This document shows, one piece after another, positions 1 through 8,882 of a stretch of DNA of 64,000 bases. A model generated the notes under the pieces. That model was not told the DNA's origin and made no database searches. It saw only the letters and a list, made by a program, of their open reading frames with translations. The position numbers and the translations under genes were made by a program. The stretch is taken from contig JAMPAF010000003.1 in the NCBI GenBank assembly GCA_023667345.1, positions 1-64,000 of the forward strand, in the 5' to 3' direction. The DNA comes from Clostridiales bacterium. Lineage in GTDB: Bacteria; Bacillota; Clostridia; Christensenellales; Borkfalkiaceae. Numbering within the stretch: the first letter of the stretch is position 1; every line of letters starts with the position of its first letter.

Positions 1-31
1 GCTTGCTGTTGTCATACTTAGCTTTTGCCAT
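1..31 (-). CDS. tuf: Elongation factor Tu, N-terminal fragment (cut by window edge)
   Basis: Only the first ten codons are present. They read MAKAKYDNSK on the minus strand, the typical EF-Tu start. The ATG is at 31 and is preceded by AGGAG at about 41-45. A position just downstream of fusA fits the str operon order rpsL-rpsG-fusA-tuf, but tuf here has its own promoter. EF-Tu delivers aminoacyl-tRNA to the ribosome as a GTP complex. The identification rests on ten residues plus context. Confidence 0.85.
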   Translation of the reverse strand, partial: MAKAKYDNSK

Positions 32-131
32 TTTTGTTTTCTCCTATAATTTTTTATAAAATGATAACTTCGCAGCTATCCATATATCGTCTTTTTGGGG
101 CTGCATTTTTCGCGCCTTACGCGTTGATTTT

Positions 132-160
132 ATTATATATTAAAACTTTTAAAAACACAA
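132..160 (-). promoter_or_regulatory. Sigma-A promoter of tuf
   Basis: On the minus strand there is TTGTGT (155-160), a 17-base spacer and a perfect TATAAT (132-137), about 100 bases before the tuf start. This gives tuf a transcription start independent of fusA. Confidence 0.7.
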
Positions 161-189
161 TTATTTTGACGATGGTTTTTAAAATATTT

Positions 190-282
190 CAGAATGTAGA
201 ATGCAGAATGTAGAATTATAATGCGGAAAATTGTTATAATTTGTTTTTTCCTAAAATTCTACATTCTTAATTCTTAATTCGC
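190..282. repeat. AT-rich intergenic repeat between fusA and tuf
   Basis: An outward array of AGAATGTAGAATGCAGAAT units faces an inverted array ending in ATTCTTAATTC, with the inner end 2-3 bases from the fusA stop. This is the module seen at most gene ends in the window. Confidence 0.75.
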
Positions 283-2388
283 TTAACCTTTCTTAGCTCT
301 TTCGCCTATAACCTTCTCGGCAACCGACTTCGGCACTTCGGAATAATGGTCGAACTGCATCGTGAACTGACCGCGGCCTTGAGTGCGCGAGCGAAGGTCG
401 GTTGCATAACCGAACATTTCCGAAAGGGGAACTTCCGCGTCGACTACCTTTGCGCCCGCTCTGTCGTCGGTGGAGATAATCGTGCCGCGGCGTGCGGTTA
501 CGTTACCCATAATGTCGCCGAAATAGTCGTCGGGAACGATAACCTCGACCTTCATAATAGGCTCTAAGAGCACGGGTTTTGCCTTGGTCATGCCGTCTTT
601 GAACGCCATCGAACCCGCAATCTGGAACGCCATTTCCGAGGAGTCGACCTCGTGGAAGCTTCCGTCGTAGACCTGTACTTTAAAGTCTACCATTTCGTAG
701 CCTGCAAGGAAGCCGTTTTTAGCCGCGCCCTGAATACCTTTGTCGATAGCGGGGATATATTCCTTGGGAATTGAGCCGCCGACGGTGATATCTTCGAACG
801 AATAGCCCGAACCGGGTTCGCCGGGAATTAAGTGCAGTTTGCAGTGACCGTACTGACCTTTACCGCCCGACTGACGCTTGTACATACCCTCGGCGTCGCA
901 AGCCTGACGGAACGTTTCGCGGTAAGCAACCTGCGGCGCGCCTACGTTCGCCTCTACCTTGAATTCGCGGAGAAGTCTGTCGACGATAATGTCGAGGTGC
1001 AACTCGCCCATGCCCGCGATAATGGTCTGCCCCGTCTCCTGGTCGGTGTACGTCTTGAACGTGGGGTCCTCTTCCGCAAGCTTTATAAGAGCGAGGGTCA
1101 TTTTTTCCTGACCCGCCTTGGTCTTGGGCTCGATAGAGAGCTGGATAACGGGGTCGGAGAAGGTCATCTGCTCCAAAATGATGGGGTTCTTCTCGTCGCA
1201 CAGCGTGTCGCCCGTGGTGGTGTCCTTCAAGCCGACAATCGCGCAGATATCGCCCGAACATACCTCGGGAATTTCCATACGCGAATTGGCGTGCATCTGA
1301 ACAAGACGGCCTACGCGCTCCTTCTTGCCCTTTGTCGAGTTATAAACGTACGAGCCCGCGGAAAGTACGCCGGAGTACGCTCTGAAATAAGCAAGTCTGC
1401 CAACAAACGGGTCGGTTGCAATCTTGAACGCAAGACCGGCAAACGGCTCGTCGTCCGAGGTCTTTCTCTCTTCCTCTTCGCCCGTGTCGGGGTTTACGCC
1501 CTTTACGTGGTCTACGTCGACGGGGGAAGGAAGATAGTCGATAACCGCGTCCAAAAGCATCTGAACGCCCTTATTTTTGTAGGAAGAGCCGCAGAGCACG
1601 GGGGTGCACTTCATTGCGATAGTCGCCGCGCGCAAGCCCTTACGGATTTCGTCGGGAGTAAGTTCCATGGTTTCTAAGAACTTCTCCATAAGTTCGTCGT
1701 CGCCCTCGGCAGCCGCTTCCATGACAGCCATGTGACCCTCTTCGGCGGCGTCCTTCAAATCGGCGGGAATTTCCGCCTTGTGGTACTGCTTGCCGTCGTC
1801 GGAGTCGTAAATTTCGGCGTTCATTTCGATAAGGTCAACGATACCTTGGAAGGTATCTTCCTTACCGATGGGAAGCTCGATAGGAACGGGATTTGCGTTA
1901 AGCCTTTCCTTCATCATCTGCACGGCGCGGGTGAAATTTGCGCCGTTGATGTCCATCTTGTTGACGTAAGCAATGCGGGGTACCTTGTACTTATCCGCCT
2001 GACGCCAAACGGTTTCGGACTGGGGCTCAACGCCGCCCTTTGCGCAGAAAGTGGCAACGGCGCCGTCGAGTACGCGGAGCGAACGCTCAACCTCTACGGT
2101 GAAGTCAACGTGCCCCGGAGTATCTATAATGTTTATACGGCACTCGTCTTTCTTTTCCATGCCCGTTCTCGTCCAGTGGCAGGTGGTTGCGGCGGACGTA
2201 ATCGTAATTCCGCGCTCCTGCTCCTGAACCATCCAGTCCATGGTTGCGGTACCGTCGTGGGTTTCGCCAATCTTGTGGTTTCTGCCCGTGTAGTACAGTA
2301 TTCTCTCGGTAGTAGTCGTTTTGCCGGCGTCGATGTGCGCCATAATACCGATATTCCTTGTATGCAATAAATCGTATTCTCTTGCCAT
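283..2388 (-). CDS. fusA: Elongation factor G
   Basis: A full-length 701-residue EF-G, the GTPase that drives ribosomal translocation and, with RRF, ribosome recycling. G1 AHIDAGKT is at 17-24, G3 DTPGHVD near 89-95 and G4 NKMD at 143-146. Domain II and the ribosome-binding C-terminal half (for example GKGQYGH and [14 protein letters not shown]) are intact. The ATG at 2388 opens the standard [20 protein letters not shown] sequence. It lies 12 bases after rpsG and is clearly co-transcribed with it. A repeat begins immediately after the stop codon and separates fusA from tuf. Confidence 0.98.
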   Translation of the reverse strand: MAREYDLLHTRNIGIMAHIDAGKTTTTERILYYTGRNHKIGETHDGTATMDWMVQEQERGITITSAATTCHWTRTGMEKKDECRINIIDTPGHVDFTVEVERSLRVLDGAVATFCAKGGVEPQSETVWRQADKYKVPRIAYVNKMDINGANFTRAVQMMKERLNANPVPIELPIGKEDTFQGIVDLIEMNAEIYDSDDGKQYHKAEIPADLKDAAEEGHMAVMEAAAEGDDELMEKFLETMELTPDEIRKGLRAATIAMKCTPVLCGSSYKNKGVQMLLDAVIDYLPSPVDVDHVKGVNPDTGEEEERKTSDDEPFAGLAFKIATDPFVGRLAYFRAYSGVLSAGSYVYNSTKGKKERVGRLVQMHANSRMEIPEVCSGDICAIVGLKDTTTGDTLCDEKNPIILEQMTFSDPVIQLSIEPKTKAGQEKMTLALIKLAEEDPTFKTYTDQETGQTIIAGMGELHLDIIVDRLLREFKVEANVGAPQVAYRETFRQACDAEGMYKRQSGGKGQYGHCKLHLIPGEPGSGYSFEDITVGGSIPKEYIPAIDKGIQGAAKNGFLAGYEMVDFKVQVYDGSFHEVDSSEMAFQIAGSMAFKDGMTKAKPVLLEPIMKVEVIVPDDYFGDIMGNVTARRGTIISTDDRAGAKVVDAEVPLSEMFGYATDLRSRTQGRGQFTMQFDHYSEVPKSVAEKVIGERAKKG

Positions 2389-2400
2389 AACCTACCTCGA

Positions 2401-2871
2401 TTAGAAGCGGAAATGCGCAAACGCCTTGTTTGCTTCCGCCATTCTGTGGGTATCTTCTTTCTTTTTAACCGCGCCGCCCGCGTTGTTGTACGCGTCCATA
2501 AGCTCCGCGGCGAGCTTTGCGCTCATCTCTCTTTCGGAACGCTTACGGGTAGCAATTACCAACCAGCGGATTGCAAGGGTCTGACGCCTTTCGGGTCTTA
2601 TTTCCATGGGCACCTGATAGTTGGCGCCGCCAACTCTCCTTGCCTTAACTTCCAATACGGGCATAATGTTGTTCATAGCCTGATTGAACACGTCCATGGG
2701 TGCTTGTCCGAGCTTTTCGCTCGCAATTTTAAATGCTTCGTAGACGATAGTCTGCGCAGTGCCGCGTTTGCCGTCGTACATAATCTGGTTTACAAGCTTT
2801 GTAACAACCTTGGAATTGTACACGGGGTCGGGTAATACGTCTCTTTTAGGGACGCCTCCTCTTCTGGGCAT
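2401..2871 (-). CDS. rpsG: 30S ribosomal protein S7
   Basis: A 156-residue S7, the usual bacterial length. It binds the 16S rRNA 3' major domain and nucleates head assembly. It starts [20 protein letters not shown] and contains the family block [20 protein letters not shown]. An ideal AGGAGG precedes the ATG by seven bases. It is followed after 12 bases by fusA. Unusually, 424 bases containing a dispersed-repeat block separate it from rpsL, so rpsG-fusA may have its own leader or promoter. Confidence 0.97.
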   Translation of the reverse strand: MPRRGGVPKRDVLPDPVYNSKVVTKLVNQIMYDGKRGTAQTIVYEAFKIASEKLGQAPMDVFNQAMNNIMPVLEVKARRVGGANYQVPMEIRPERRQTLAIRWLVIATRKRSEREMSAKLAAELMDAYNNAGGAVKKKEDTHRMAEANKAFAHFRF

Positions 2872-3060
2872 AATTTTTACCTCCTGTTTTTTTATTTTAA
2901 GGGTTCACCTTAAATAAGCTATTGCTTGCCCCGACTGAAAAATTTTCGAGGTAGCAAATCTTCTCTGAAAGCGCGCCGAACGCCCTTTCAAATACTGCCT
3001 ACTTTTATCGGTTAAAGGGTAAGAAATATATTCCGACAAGTAGGGAAAATTTTTGTTTAA
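2872..3060 (-). promoter_or_regulatory. Possible leader region of rpsG-fusA
   Basis: This non-repeat stretch lies directly upstream of rpsG. On the minus strand it can form a hairpin TGAAAGGGCG...CGCGCTTTCA (about 2978-3002) and a small TTAAGG...CCTTAA hairpin just before the AGGAGG. S7 autoregulates its mRNA in other bacteria, so a leader is plausible, but no known S7-binding motif was recognised. Confidence 0.3.
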
Positions 3061-3298
3061 TGTAGAATTTAGAATGCAGAATTAAGAATGGCGGTCGAAT
3101 TATTTTAAAATAATTTATTCCGCAATCTTGCCTTCCCCCTGCGTGGGGAAGGTGGCTTAACCGCTAAGGTTAAGACGGATGAGGGGTAAATTATTAGAAT
3201 TCCCCTCACCACCGCTAACGCGGAGCCTCCCCACCGAGGGGAAGCCTATATTATGGTCGGATTTAATTCTGAATTCTAAATTCTTAATTCTTAATTTA
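3057..3298. repeat. Composite repeat block between rpsL and rpsG
   Basis: AT-rich end arrays (AGAATGCAGAATTAAGAAT and its inverse) flank two inverted GC-rich modules. One is CTTCCCCCTGCGTGGGGAAGG followed by a hairpin and GACGGATGAGGGG. The other is the inverse, starting CCCCTCACCACCGC. The block resembles a non-autonomous palindromic element inserted in the str operon. Confidence 0.8.
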
Positions 3299-3667
3299 CT
3301 TAGGGCGTTTTGCGCCGTAACGCGAACGCGCCTGCTTTCTCTTCGCAACGCCTGCGGTATCGAGTGCGCCGCGCACGATATGGTAACGAACGCCGGGTAA
3401 GTCCTTTACACGACCGCCACGGATAAGTACCGAAGAGTGCTCCTGCAAATTGTGACCTTCGCCCGGAATATATACGGTACCTTCCTGCTTGTTGGTAAGC
3501 CTTACCCTTGCAATCTTACGGATAGCCGAGTTAGGCTTTTTGGGCGTCGTCGTGGTAACCGAAAGGCACACACCGCGCTTCTGGGGGCAGTTGTCCAAAA
3601 TGGGCGACTTGCTCTTAAAAACCTGCTTTTCTCTGCCGTGCTTGATAAGCTGATTGATTGTGGGCAT
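3296..3667 (-). CDS. rpsL: 30S ribosomal protein S12
   Basis: A 123-residue S12, the decoding-centre protein. The ATG at 3667 is chosen because it opens [14 protein letters not shown] and has AAGGAGG upstream; a longer frame adds eight residues without support. [11 protein letters not shown] and [13 protein letters not shown] keep both lysines that change in streptomycin-resistant mutants, so the protein looks wild type. It is the first gene of the str cluster, transcribed from the promoter near 4071-4099 through a leader of about 400 bases that contains repeats. Confidence 0.97.
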   Translation of the reverse strand: MPTINQLIKHGREKQVFKSKSPILDNCPQKRGVCLSVTTTTPKKPNSAIRKIARVRLTNKQEGTVYIPGEGHNLQEHSSVLIRGGRVKDLPGVRYHIVRGALDTAGVAKRKQARSRYGAKRPK

Positions 3668-3699
3668 AAAATTCCTCCTTGTTTTACTCAACCTTATCT

Positions 3700-4032
3700 A
3701 ATGCGGAATGCGTAACCCCCACCACCGCTACGCGGAGCCTCCCCCTTAAAAAGGGGTATGCCTCGGGTTGCGCTAAGGCAAGGCTCACCCTTCTTTAAAG
3801 AGGGGGGAGCTGTCACCAACGGTGACTGAGGGGGGTATAATTCCGAATTAAATTAAGGTTTGTGGAATATATCTCTTTCTTTGCACCTACCCTTAAAATG
3901 CAAAGGAGAAAGCTGAATTAATGCTGAATTCATAATGCGGAATGCGGAATTGTATAATGCGGTCAAATTATTTTAGAATAATTTTTCCTTAGCAAATTTA
4001 AGAATTACGAATTCCTAATTCCGAATTAAAAT
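3700..4032. repeat. Repeat blocks in the rpsL leader
   Basis: Two blocks. At 3700-3850, CCACCGCTACGCGGAGCCTCC pairs with GGGGGAGCTGTCACC...GGTGACTGAGGGGGG as an inverted repeat. At 3912-4032, AT-rich units (AATGCGGAATGCGGAATT) face their inverse. Both lie within the presumed 5' leader of rpsL. Confidence 0.7.
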
Positions 4033-4070
4033 AACGCATAAAGACCCACCTTTTACAGTGAGCAACGACT

Positions 4071-4099
4071 ATTCTAACAAAAGAGGAATTATTTGTCAA
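4071..4099 (-). promoter_or_regulatory. Sigma-A promoter of the str operon
   Basis: On the minus strand, perfect TTGACA (4094-4099), 17-base spacer, TAGAAT (4071-4076). It sits about 400 bases before rpsL, just downstream of the terminator hairpin at 4140-4171. A 13-codon frame with a passable SD (AAAGGTGGG) starts at about 4038 in the leader but runs into repeat sequence. Confidence 0.75.
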
Positions 4100-4139
4100 A
4101 CGATTTGAATAAAATTTTTATGCGCATATTTTAAAAAGC

Positions 4140-4171
4140 AAAGCGGCGGCTGAAAATTCAGCCGCCGCTTT
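4140..4171. terminator. Bidirectional intrinsic terminator
   Basis: AAAGCGGCGGCTGAA and TTCAGCCGCCGCTTT form a 15-bp stem with T-runs on both sides. It ends the esterase gene on the minus strand and insulates the rpsL promoter. Confidence 0.85.
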
Positions 4172-4191
4172 TTTACATTAATTTAATATAG

Positions 4192-6087
4192 TTAGCTTTC
4201 TAACGAAAAGTTTACGTCGGTAAACACAGCCTTTATACCTCTATTCGCAAACAGACATAAGTACATATAGTTACTGTCAACAGAGGTAAGAGAAATATTT
4301 GTAAAAGTCTCCGATACCGTGCCAAAGGTTACGGTTACGGTAGTACCCGTCTTTGTCATCGAAATGTCGTACTCGCTGTTTAACGCTACATCCGCACTTA
4401 ATTCCGTACCCTTGGTAACGCCCGAACCGTTCACACGGCTGAACGCCGCTGTATCCGTTCCCTTACTATTTGTAAGAGCACCCGCGGTTACATAGGCGGT
4501 TTTGAGCGACGCTTTTACGGTATTGACATAAATGTCGTCACGAAGCATTATACCGAACCCCGCCTGATTTTCTGACGTGGACGCTATAAATTCCGTAACT
4601 TTGACATGCGCGGAAATTGAGAAATCCGCATCTTTCGGAAGCTGTTTGAATATAGCCGCATAGCCGTCGCCGCCGTCTGCTATCTTACCTTTCCCGGCAT
4701 ACGCTACGGTAAACGTACCGCCGCTGTGCGTAGCCGTAAGATTGGATGCGCTATACGAACCGCCAAGGTCGCCGAACGCCGTTTTATACCAGTCGTCCGT
4801 CAATAACTGCCCACTGTTATTAGCGGGATTAAAGCTTGCATAATCCGACTTAGTATAACTTTGGTTGATTGCACCGACATATTCGTCATCTTTTACAGGA
4901 GCCGTTATGCCCTCCCTTACGATTGAAGATACGGAAGTGGTTTTAAGCGCATTTGCAAGCTGGTAAGCAACCATCTTAGCGCCGTATTTATTGATATGTG
5001 TTCCGTCGATTGTATCGAAATCGGGCAAAACGCTCGCATTATAAGGAGACGAAACTATATCGCCTGCGTACTCGCTTACAGAATGAAAATATGTTGAGTT
5101 CTCGCCCGCCGCAATCCAGGTATTTTTGGTTATCGTCGTCAAATCAACGCAAACCGTTTCTGTTTCTTCGGCAAGAGCCTTTATTGCCGCAGGATAATCG
5201 CCGTATTCGGTATCGTGAATATAGTTGCCCGTATACTCACCTTTTTTATCGTACCTCACAATAGGCGTGCAAAGTATAGGCGTTGCTCCCCTGTGCTTTG
5301 CAAGTTTTATATAATTCTCGTTGAGAATATATTTCCAGGAGTCGCCCCTGTCGGTTACTGCTTCGGTGGTGTTACCTTCGGGGTCGCCGAAGCGGTTAGG
5401 CTCCAACTTCTCGTCGTTATGACCGAAGCCTATAATTAAATAGTCGCCCTCACCTATGGAATTTACCAAGGTAGTATAATTCGGTTCGCCCATTAAGCTT
5501 ACCGCGCTTCTGCCCGAAATCGCAAGGTTTACTACGTTTTCGCTCGTGTAATTAAGGTATTCGTGTAGCTGTGTTCCGTAACCGTATCGGGGAAGGAATC
5601 TGTCGTTATCGAATTTCTGGGGCGACAAGCTATAATCGCATACCGTAGAATCGCCGACGACGTAAATTTTGCTTACGTGGTCATCGGTAAACCCGTTATC
5701 CGTACCGTCCCACCCGCTGAAAGTCGTTGCCTTGGGATTAGGCTCATCGCAACCGTCGCAAGTTGCTTTATGTTGCAAATACGAATGCTTATGTCCACCT
5801 TCGCCCTGCTTTTCCCAACCGCAATCGGTGCATGAGTCGGTTGACGTGTGCGACACGTTGTTTTGCACCACGTAATCGCAGCCCTCAACCTCGCAGGTTA
5901 CCGTATGCGTCGCGCCGTCCTCATTGTCCGTATAATGAAGTTTGTGCGAATTTTGATGGGTTACGGTACCGCCACCGCCGCCTGTCGAGCTGCTGCTGCC
6001 GCCGTTGTTACAACCCGCGATTCCCGCAAACGCGCCGCCCGCCATAGCGAGCGACAAAACCAAAGGTAAAATTCTTTTTGCTTTCAT
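4192..6087 (-). CDS. Secreted lipoprotein esterase, rhamnogalacturonan acetylesterase-like (CE12/SGNH)
   Basis: A 631-residue surface lipoprotein. The signal peptide is followed by lipobox AGIAGC and a Ser/Gly linker. Next come a Cys-containing segment (CEVEGCDY, CTDCGW, CDGCDEP) and an SGNH domain: GDST (block I), GRSA, GFGHND and DGTHINKYGA (catalytic Asp/His). These match CE12 pectin-deacetylating esterases. The last ~170 residues look like an all-beta accessory domain, possibly carbohydrate-binding. The ATG at 6087 has AAAGGGG upstream. A strong promoter lies at 6185-6213 and its leader has two stable hairpins. It probably removes acetyl groups from plant polysaccharide. The substrate is inferred. 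Confidence 0.8.
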   Translation of the reverse strand: MKAKRILPLVLSLAMAGGAFAGIAGCNNGGSSSSTGGGGGTVTHQNSHKLHYTDNEDGATHTVTCEVEGCDYVVQNNVSHTSTDSCTDCGWEKQGEGGHKHSYLQHKATCDGCDEPNPKATTFSGWDGTDNGFTDDHVSKIYVVGDSTVCDYSLSPQKFDNDRFLPRYGYGTQLHEYLNYTSENVVNLAISGRSAVSLMGEPNYTTLVNSIGEGDYLIIGFGHNDEKLEPNRFGDPEGNTTEAVTDRGDSWKYILNENYIKLAKHRGATPILCTPIVRYDKKGEYTGNYIHDTEYGDYPAAIKALAEETETVCVDLTTITKNTWIAAGENSTYFHSVSEYAGDIVSSPYNASVLPDFDTIDGTHINKYGAKMVAYQLANALKTTSVSSIVREGITAPVKDDEYVGAINQSYTKSDYASFNPANNSGQLLTDDWYKTAFGDLGGSYSASNLTATHSGGTFTVAYAGKGKIADGGDGYAAIFKQLPKDADFSISAHVKVTEFIASTSENQAGFGIMLRDDIYVNTVKASLKTAYVTAGALTNSKGTDTAAFSRVNGSGVTKGTELSADVALNSEYDISMTKTGTTVTVTFGTVSETFTNISLTSVDSNYMYLCLFANRGIKAVFTDVNFSLES

Positions 6088-6120
6088 ATATTTTTTCCCC
6101 TTTTACCGATAGAGGTTTTT

Positions 6121-6166
6121 CCCGCAACGCTTGAAAAGCGTTGCGGGGGATATATCCCCCGACGGT
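6121..6166 (-). promoter_or_regulatory. Paired stable hairpins in the esterase mRNA leader
   Basis: Two perfect hairpins lie between promoter and start codon: GGGGGATATATCCCCC, then CCCGCAACGCTT with AGCGTTGCGGG. Neither has a T-run on the minus strand, so they are more likely mRNA-stabilising or protein-binding structures than terminators. Confidence 0.45.
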
Positions 6167-6184
6167 GCTTTTTATTTCCTAATT

Positions 6185-6213
6185 ATTATAATATGCGAGA
6201 TTATTTTTGTCAA
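6185..6213 (-). promoter_or_regulatory. Consensus sigma-A promoter of the esterase gene
   Basis: TTGACA (6208-6213), 17 bases, TATAAT (6185-6190) on the minus strand, a perfect match to the vegetative consensus. Confidence 0.8.
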
Positions 6214-6228
6214 TAGGCGATTTTTTAG

Positions 6229-6470
6229 ACAATGCAGAATTCAGAATGCAGAATTAAGAATTTTGTTTATCCGTCCATACTGTCATTGCACCCGCCCGCG
6301 CTTAGCTTTCCATCGGATTGTGCGTCATTGCGAGGGCACTTGTGCCCGTGGCAATCCAGAAGGTCAATAAGCGGACTTCGTAATATGGGATTGCCACGCT
6401 ACGTTTCACTCCGCTCGCAATGACAGCATACCCCATAATTCTACATTCTTAATTCTACATTCTTAATTCA
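6229..6470. repeat. Composite repeat block at the recG 3' end
   Basis: AT-rich arrays flank an inverted pair of the module GTCATTGCGAGGGC / GTGGCAATCC (about 6327-6360 and 6390-6424). The distal array overlaps the last recG codons and its stop. Confidence 0.8.
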
Positions 6471-8469
6471 AAATGACGTCCTTCAAGGCGTCGTATTTTT
6501 TCAGCGCGGCGCGGCGCAGAGCGGTCGTGTCGAACGCGCCCGAAAACGCGTCGTCCGAAATCTTCTTCGCCGTGAACACCGCCGAAACGGGGAAACGCAA
6601 AGTCTTTAATTCCGACAAAATTCTGCCGCTCTGCCGCGTGCCCATGAAGTCGCCGCCGCCCCTAATCTTCAAGTCGGACTCGGCAATCGCAAATCCGTCG
6701 GAATTGTTCTTTAAAACCAAAAGCCTTTCGCGCGCCTGCTCGCTCTCGCTTTCCGACAGCAGAAAACAGTAGCTCTTGACGCTCCCTCTGCCGACGCGCC
6801 CGCGAAGCTGGTGCAACTGCGACAGCCCGAACCTGTCGGCGTTATAGATGACCATAACGGTTGCGTCGGGCACGTCCACGCCTACCTCGATGACCGTCGT
6901 GGAAACAAGGCAGTCGAAATTCTTTTCGCGGAAGGCGGACATCACCTCTTCCTTCTTTTTGTCGTTCATTTTGCCGTGCAGCAGTCCGAAGCGCACGGCG
7001 GGCATCGCCCTCTGCAAGTCCTCGTAAAGCTCGGTGACCGACATCACCGTGCCCTCGTCGTCGCCCTCAATTTTGGGGCAGACAAAGTACGCCTGCCGCC
7101 CGAGCTTTGTTTCGCCCGCAATCCAGTTAAGCATATCGCCATAACGGCTTTTTTTTATGATTGAGGTGGATATATCCTGCCGCGAACGGGGTTTTTCCTT
7201 GATTGTAGTCACGTCCAAATCGCCGTAAAAGACAAGCGATAACGTGCGCGGAATGGGGGTTGCGCTCATGACGAGACAGTCGCAATTCACCCCTTTTTCG
7301 GTGAGCGCGGAACGCTGTGCAACGCCGAAACGTTGTTGTTCGTCGCAGACGACGAGCGACAGATTTTTAAATTCCACGTCCTTCTGAATTACCGCGTGCG
7401 TGCCGCAGACAATATCGACGGTATCCTCTTTTAAGCCCTTTTTAATTTCGCGCTTTTCCGCCGCGGGCGTGGAACCGGATAAAAACCGCACGCTGTATTC
7501 GGGCAGATATTTTTGAAGCTGGGCGCAGTTTTGCCGCGCGAGCACCTCGGTAGGCGACAGCATCGCCGCCTGAAAACCCGATTTGACCGCCATATATGCC
7601 GCGGCTAACGCCACCGCCGTCTTTCCACAGCCGACGTCGCCCTGCAACAGTCTGTTCATAACTTTGGGCGAGCGCAAGTCACTTAAAACGTCGCGCACCG
7701 CCCCCTTCTGTCCGTCGGTAAACTCGAACGGGAAGCGGCTTAAAAAGCCCCCTATATCGGCATCCGAAACGGCGTAGCGGTTGGTCCTCGCCACCTCGCC
7801 GTCGCCCTTTATCACCTTGAACGCAGACACTAAAAGAAAGTACTCTTCGATGGCAATTCGCTCGCTTGCCACCGCAATATCCTGCTGCGAAGCGGGGCAA
7901 TGCAGTTTGTAATATGCCTCTTTTAAAGAAGTCAACCCGTACTTTTGTTGCAGTGCAAAAGGTATCGCGCTTTCCGTCTTAACGTTTTTTAAAGCCTGCC
8001 GCACCGCCGTTCTTACCACCCCTTGCGTGAGCGTGCCCGACAGCGGATAGACGGGCAGAATTCCTTGCAGATTGCGCACGCTTTCCGCCCTTTCGAAGGT
8101 GGGATTTACCATCTGTGCGCCCATGCCGTACTTGTTCTGCACCCGCCCGTAAAAGAGGTACTCCCCCCGCGAAAGCTTTGCCGCAACATACGGCTGGTTG
8201 AACCATATGGTTTGAAAGAGGTTGTCGCCCTGACGGCACAGAGCCTTTACGAACGGACGGCGGGCAAAGCGGTTCTGCTCGACGGACAGCACCTCGCACA
8301 GTGTTAAAATTACCGAGTTGTGGTACGCGTTTGCAATGGAATTCGTGCGGGTTAAATCGACGAAATCGCGCGGATAAAGCCGCAGTAAATCTTCCTGCGA
8401 GAACACGCCCAATTTATTAAATTGTTTTTCGCGTGCCTCGGACACGTACTTTAAATTTGTTAATTCCAT
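6463..8469 (-). CDS. recG: ATP-dependent DNA helicase RecG
   Basis: A 668-residue RecG, which remodels stalled forks and Holliday junctions. Walker A GDVGCGKT, motif II DEQQ and the C-terminal QLHQLRGRVGRG block are present, after an N-terminal wedge domain. The start is placed at ATG 8469 (MELTNLKYV); an upstream GTG at 8547 would add 26 residues encoded by repeat and hairpin sequence. No good SD is seen. A perfect hairpin, AAGGAAGGC with GCCTTCCTT (8483-8504), lies 14 bases before the ATG and reads as a terminator only on the plus strand. The last codons (ILN, stop) come from the AT-rich repeat. Confidence 0.95.
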   Translation of the reverse strand: MELTNLKYVSEAREKQFNKLGVFSQEDLLRLYPRDFVDLTRTNSIANAYHNSVILTLCEVLSVEQNRFARRPFVKALCRQGDNLFQTIWFNQPYVAAKLSRGEYLFYGRVQNKYGMGAQMVNPTFERAESVRNLQGILPVYPLSGTLTQGVVRTAVRQALKNVKTESAIPFALQQKYGLTSLKEAYYKLHCPASQQDIAVASERIAIEEYFLLVSAFKVIKGDGEVARTNRYAVSDADIGGFLSRFPFEFTDGQKGAVRDVLSDLRSPKVMNRLLQGDVGCGKTAVALAAAYMAVKSGFQAAMLSPTEVLARQNCAQLQKYLPEYSVRFLSGSTPAAEKREIKKGLKEDTVDIVCGTHAVIQKDVEFKNLSLVVCDEQQRFGVAQRSALTEKGVNCDCLVMSATPIPRTLSLVFYGDLDVTTIKEKPRSRQDISTSIIKKSRYGDMLNWIAGETKLGRQAYFVCPKIEGDDEGTVMSVTELYEDLQRAMPAVRFGLLHGKMNDKKKEEVMSAFREKNFDCLVSTTVIEVGVDVPDATVMVIYNADRFGLSQLHQLRGRVGRGSVKSYCFLLSESESEQARERLLVLKNNSDGFAIAESDLKIRGGGDFMGTRQSGRILSELKTLRFPVSAVFTAKKISDDAFSGAFDTTALRRAALKKYDALKDVILN

Positions 8470-8548
8470 TTTTTTATAATTTAAGGAAGGCAAAAGCCTT
8501 CCTTTTTTTAATTCGCAAGTAGCAAATAAATTTGCGCTCTTCCCCACA

Positions 8549-8880
8549 CTTGCCTTCCACCTTAATAAAGGGGGAAGGTGGCTTGACCGCTAAGGTCAAG
8601 ACGGATGAGGGATGTGCAAATTACAACCTTATTGTCATTCTGAGCCGCCGCTTGCGGCGTGTCGAAGAATCCGACTAATTGAAAGAAAAAGCAGTTTAAA
8701 TGAGCCAATCACTTTATCTTGTCAGATTCTTCACTGCGTTCAGAATGACAGTGGTGAAAAGTAACCTTATCCCTCATCAGTCCTGCGCTACGCTTCGGAC
8801 AGCTTCCCCCTTATACAAAAGGTGGAAGCCAAGTTTAAGGTCGGATTATTTAAATATTTTCACCACAATTCCTACTTCCC
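8549..8880. repeat. Composite repeat block between fakA and recG
   Basis: Outer inverted pair: CTTCCACCTTAATAAAGGGG...GACGGATGAGG and CCTCATCAG...CCCCCTTATACAAAAGGTGG. Inner inverted pair: GTCATTCTGAGC...TCGAAGAATC and AGATTCTTCACTGCG...CAGAATGAC. In Bacillus, genes can sit between fakA and recG; here only repeats do. Nothing else was seen in this 413-base gap. Confidence 0.8.
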
Positions 8881-8882
8881 GC

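Noticed and set aside
832..1677. A 281-codon plus-strand frame opposite fusA
   Set aside because: Antisense of a highly conserved gene, with composition typical of shadow frames and no start signals.
8470..8547. N-terminal extension of RecG from GTG 8547
   Set aside because: The extra 26 codons are encoded by a hairpin and repeat-flanking sequence and do not match RecG proteins, which start near MELTNLKYV.
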